DNA from: Pseudomonadota bacterium
GTDB lineage: Bacteria; Pseudomonadota; Alphaproteobacteria; Rhizobiales; Rhizobiaceae
Direction: 5' to 3'
DNA: 7,031 nucleotides
Assembly (NCBI GenBank): GCA_023388675.1
Contig: JAEWFU010000245.1
Span: 1 to 7,031 of the forward strand
Part shown: one piece after another, positions 6,387 through 7,031 of the stretch
Numbering within the stretch: position 1 is the first letter of the stretch
Layout: every line of letters begins with the position of its first letter
Position numbers and translations under genes: made by a program
The notes under the pieces: generated by a model
The model's input: only the letters and a program-made list of their open reading frames with translations
Databases searched by the model: none
Told to the model about the DNA's origin: nothing

Positions 6387-7031
6387 TCAGCCCAGCGCGT
6401 CGACCAGACGGGCCGCGCCGTCGCGGAACGGATCGACCGTCGGCAAGCCCATGCGTTGCTCGACCTCGGCGAGATAGCTGCGCGCTTCATCCACCGACAT
6501 CGCCGCCGTGTTGACGGAAATGCCGATCACCTTGACGTCGGGATTGACGACGCGCGCCATCTCGAGCGCCGTGTCCCTCAGCGTTTCGAGCGATGGGAGC
6601 TGGTAGTGCGGCAGGCCGCGCATGTGTTTGCGGGTCGGTTCGTGGCACAGCACCAGAGTGTCCGGCTGGCCGCCATGCACCAGCGCCAGCGTCACGCCCG
6701 AATAGGACGGATGGAACAGGCTGCCCTGGCCCTCGATCAGGTCCCAATGGTCCGCGTCGTTGTCGGGCGTCAGCCACTCGACCGCGCCCGCCATGAAATC
6801 CGCCACCACTGCATCGAGCGGCACGCCGGAGCCGGTGATCAGGATGCCGGTCTGTCCAGTGGCGCGGAAGCTGGCCTTCAGGCCGCGCGCCCGCATTTCC
6901 TTCTCCATCGCAAGCGCGGTGTACATCTTCCCGACCGAGCAATCGGTACCGACCGCAAGGCAGCGCTTGCCTGTCCGCTTCTTGCCGTCGGCGATCGGGT
7001 ATTCGACGGTCGGCACGCGCACGTCGAAGAG
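6387..7031 (-). CDS. dgcN: DUF1611 family / N-acetyltransferase DgcN-like protein, C-terminal part
   Basis: The frame is open to the right edge, so the N-terminus is missing: 214 residues are present of about 330-340. A start at GTG 7022 is possible in principle but unlikely, because the family has a Rossmann-like N-terminal domain that would be lost. The visible part is the P-loop domain: GTDCSVGKM (codons from 6950 down to 6924) with the Walker-type Lys at 6927-6929. RATGQTGI and EGQGSLFHPSYSGV follow, then HEPTRKHMRG, all hallmarks of DUF1611. Characterised members (DgcN) N-acetylate D-glutamate in a D-glutamate catabolic route and are normally paired with the epimerase DgcA, a former L-Ala-D/L-Glu epimerase. 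Upstream of this gene is outside the window, so no partner can be seen. It is tail-to-tail with the phosphodiesterase, with 3 nt between the stops. The family is sure; the specific function is by homology. Confidence 0.85.
   Translation of the reverse strand, partial: LFDVRVPTVEYPIADGKKRTGKRCLAVGTDCSVGKMYTALAMEKEMRARGLKASFRATGQTGILITGSGVPLDAVVADFMAGAVEWLTPDNDADHWDLIEGQGSLFHPSYSGVTLALVHGGQPDTLVLCHEPTRKHMRGLPHYQLPSLETLRDTALEMARVVNPDVKVIGISVNTAAMSVDEARSYLAEVEQRMGLPTVDPFRDGAARLVDALG

Noticed and set aside
1..7031. A new multi-gene defence, mobile or secretion system
   Set aside because: Every substantial gene belongs to a known chromosomal family, and there are no integrases, transposases, nucleases of defence type, tRNA attachment sites or abrupt composition change.

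Overview
The window is GC-rich DNA with close-packed, complete bacterial genes. The protein families suggest an alphaproteobacterium of the Rhizobiales, probably near Mesorhizobium or other Phyllobacteriaceae. The pointers are a form II CoxL/CoxM pair, a ClpS of the second alphaproteobacterial type, a DUF1611/DgcN protein, and a heptamer-built intergenic repeat that I associate with this group. The taxonomic placement is inference; no rRNA or marker gene is present.

Layout. Positions 1-1838 (+) hold the C-terminal three quarters of a form II 'CO dehydrogenase' molybdenum subunit (coxL), cut by the left edge. After a 129-nt spacer with GCGAATA heptamers, a 22-bp perfect inverted repeat and a Shine-Dalgarno hairpin comes the FAD subunit coxM (1968-2768, +). 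The L-then-M order suggests that coxS lies just outside the window. After a possible weak terminator and a good sigma70-like promoter comes a membrane-anchored phospholipase D/cardiolipin synthase-like protein of the ClsC/YmdC type (2883-4439, +). Next are a ClpS2-like N-degron adaptor (4496-4807, +), a four-helix DoxX-like membrane protein (4785-5234, -) whose 3' end overlaps clpS by 23 bp, and an exported or anchored glycerophosphodiester phosphodiesterase (5412-6383, +). The window ends with the C-terminal part of a DgcN/DUF1611 protein (6387-7031, -), cut by the right edge.

How the genes work together. coxL and coxM encode two subunits of one molybdenum hydroxylase and are surely one transcription unit with the upstream DNA. 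The remaining genes look like independent chromosomal genes. The PLD-like protein and the GDPD both act on phospholipid-type phosphodiesters at the envelope, but nothing in the layout ties them together. The two convergent junctions (clpS/doxX overlapping, gdpd/dgcN 3 nt apart) leave no room for ordinary intergenic terminators.

I see no phage, insertion sequence, CRISPR, toxin-antitoxin or defence genes and no RNA gene. The most unusual material is the coxL-coxM spacer, followed by active-site or pocket substitutions in ClpS and GDPD. I do not see a clearly new multi-gene system.
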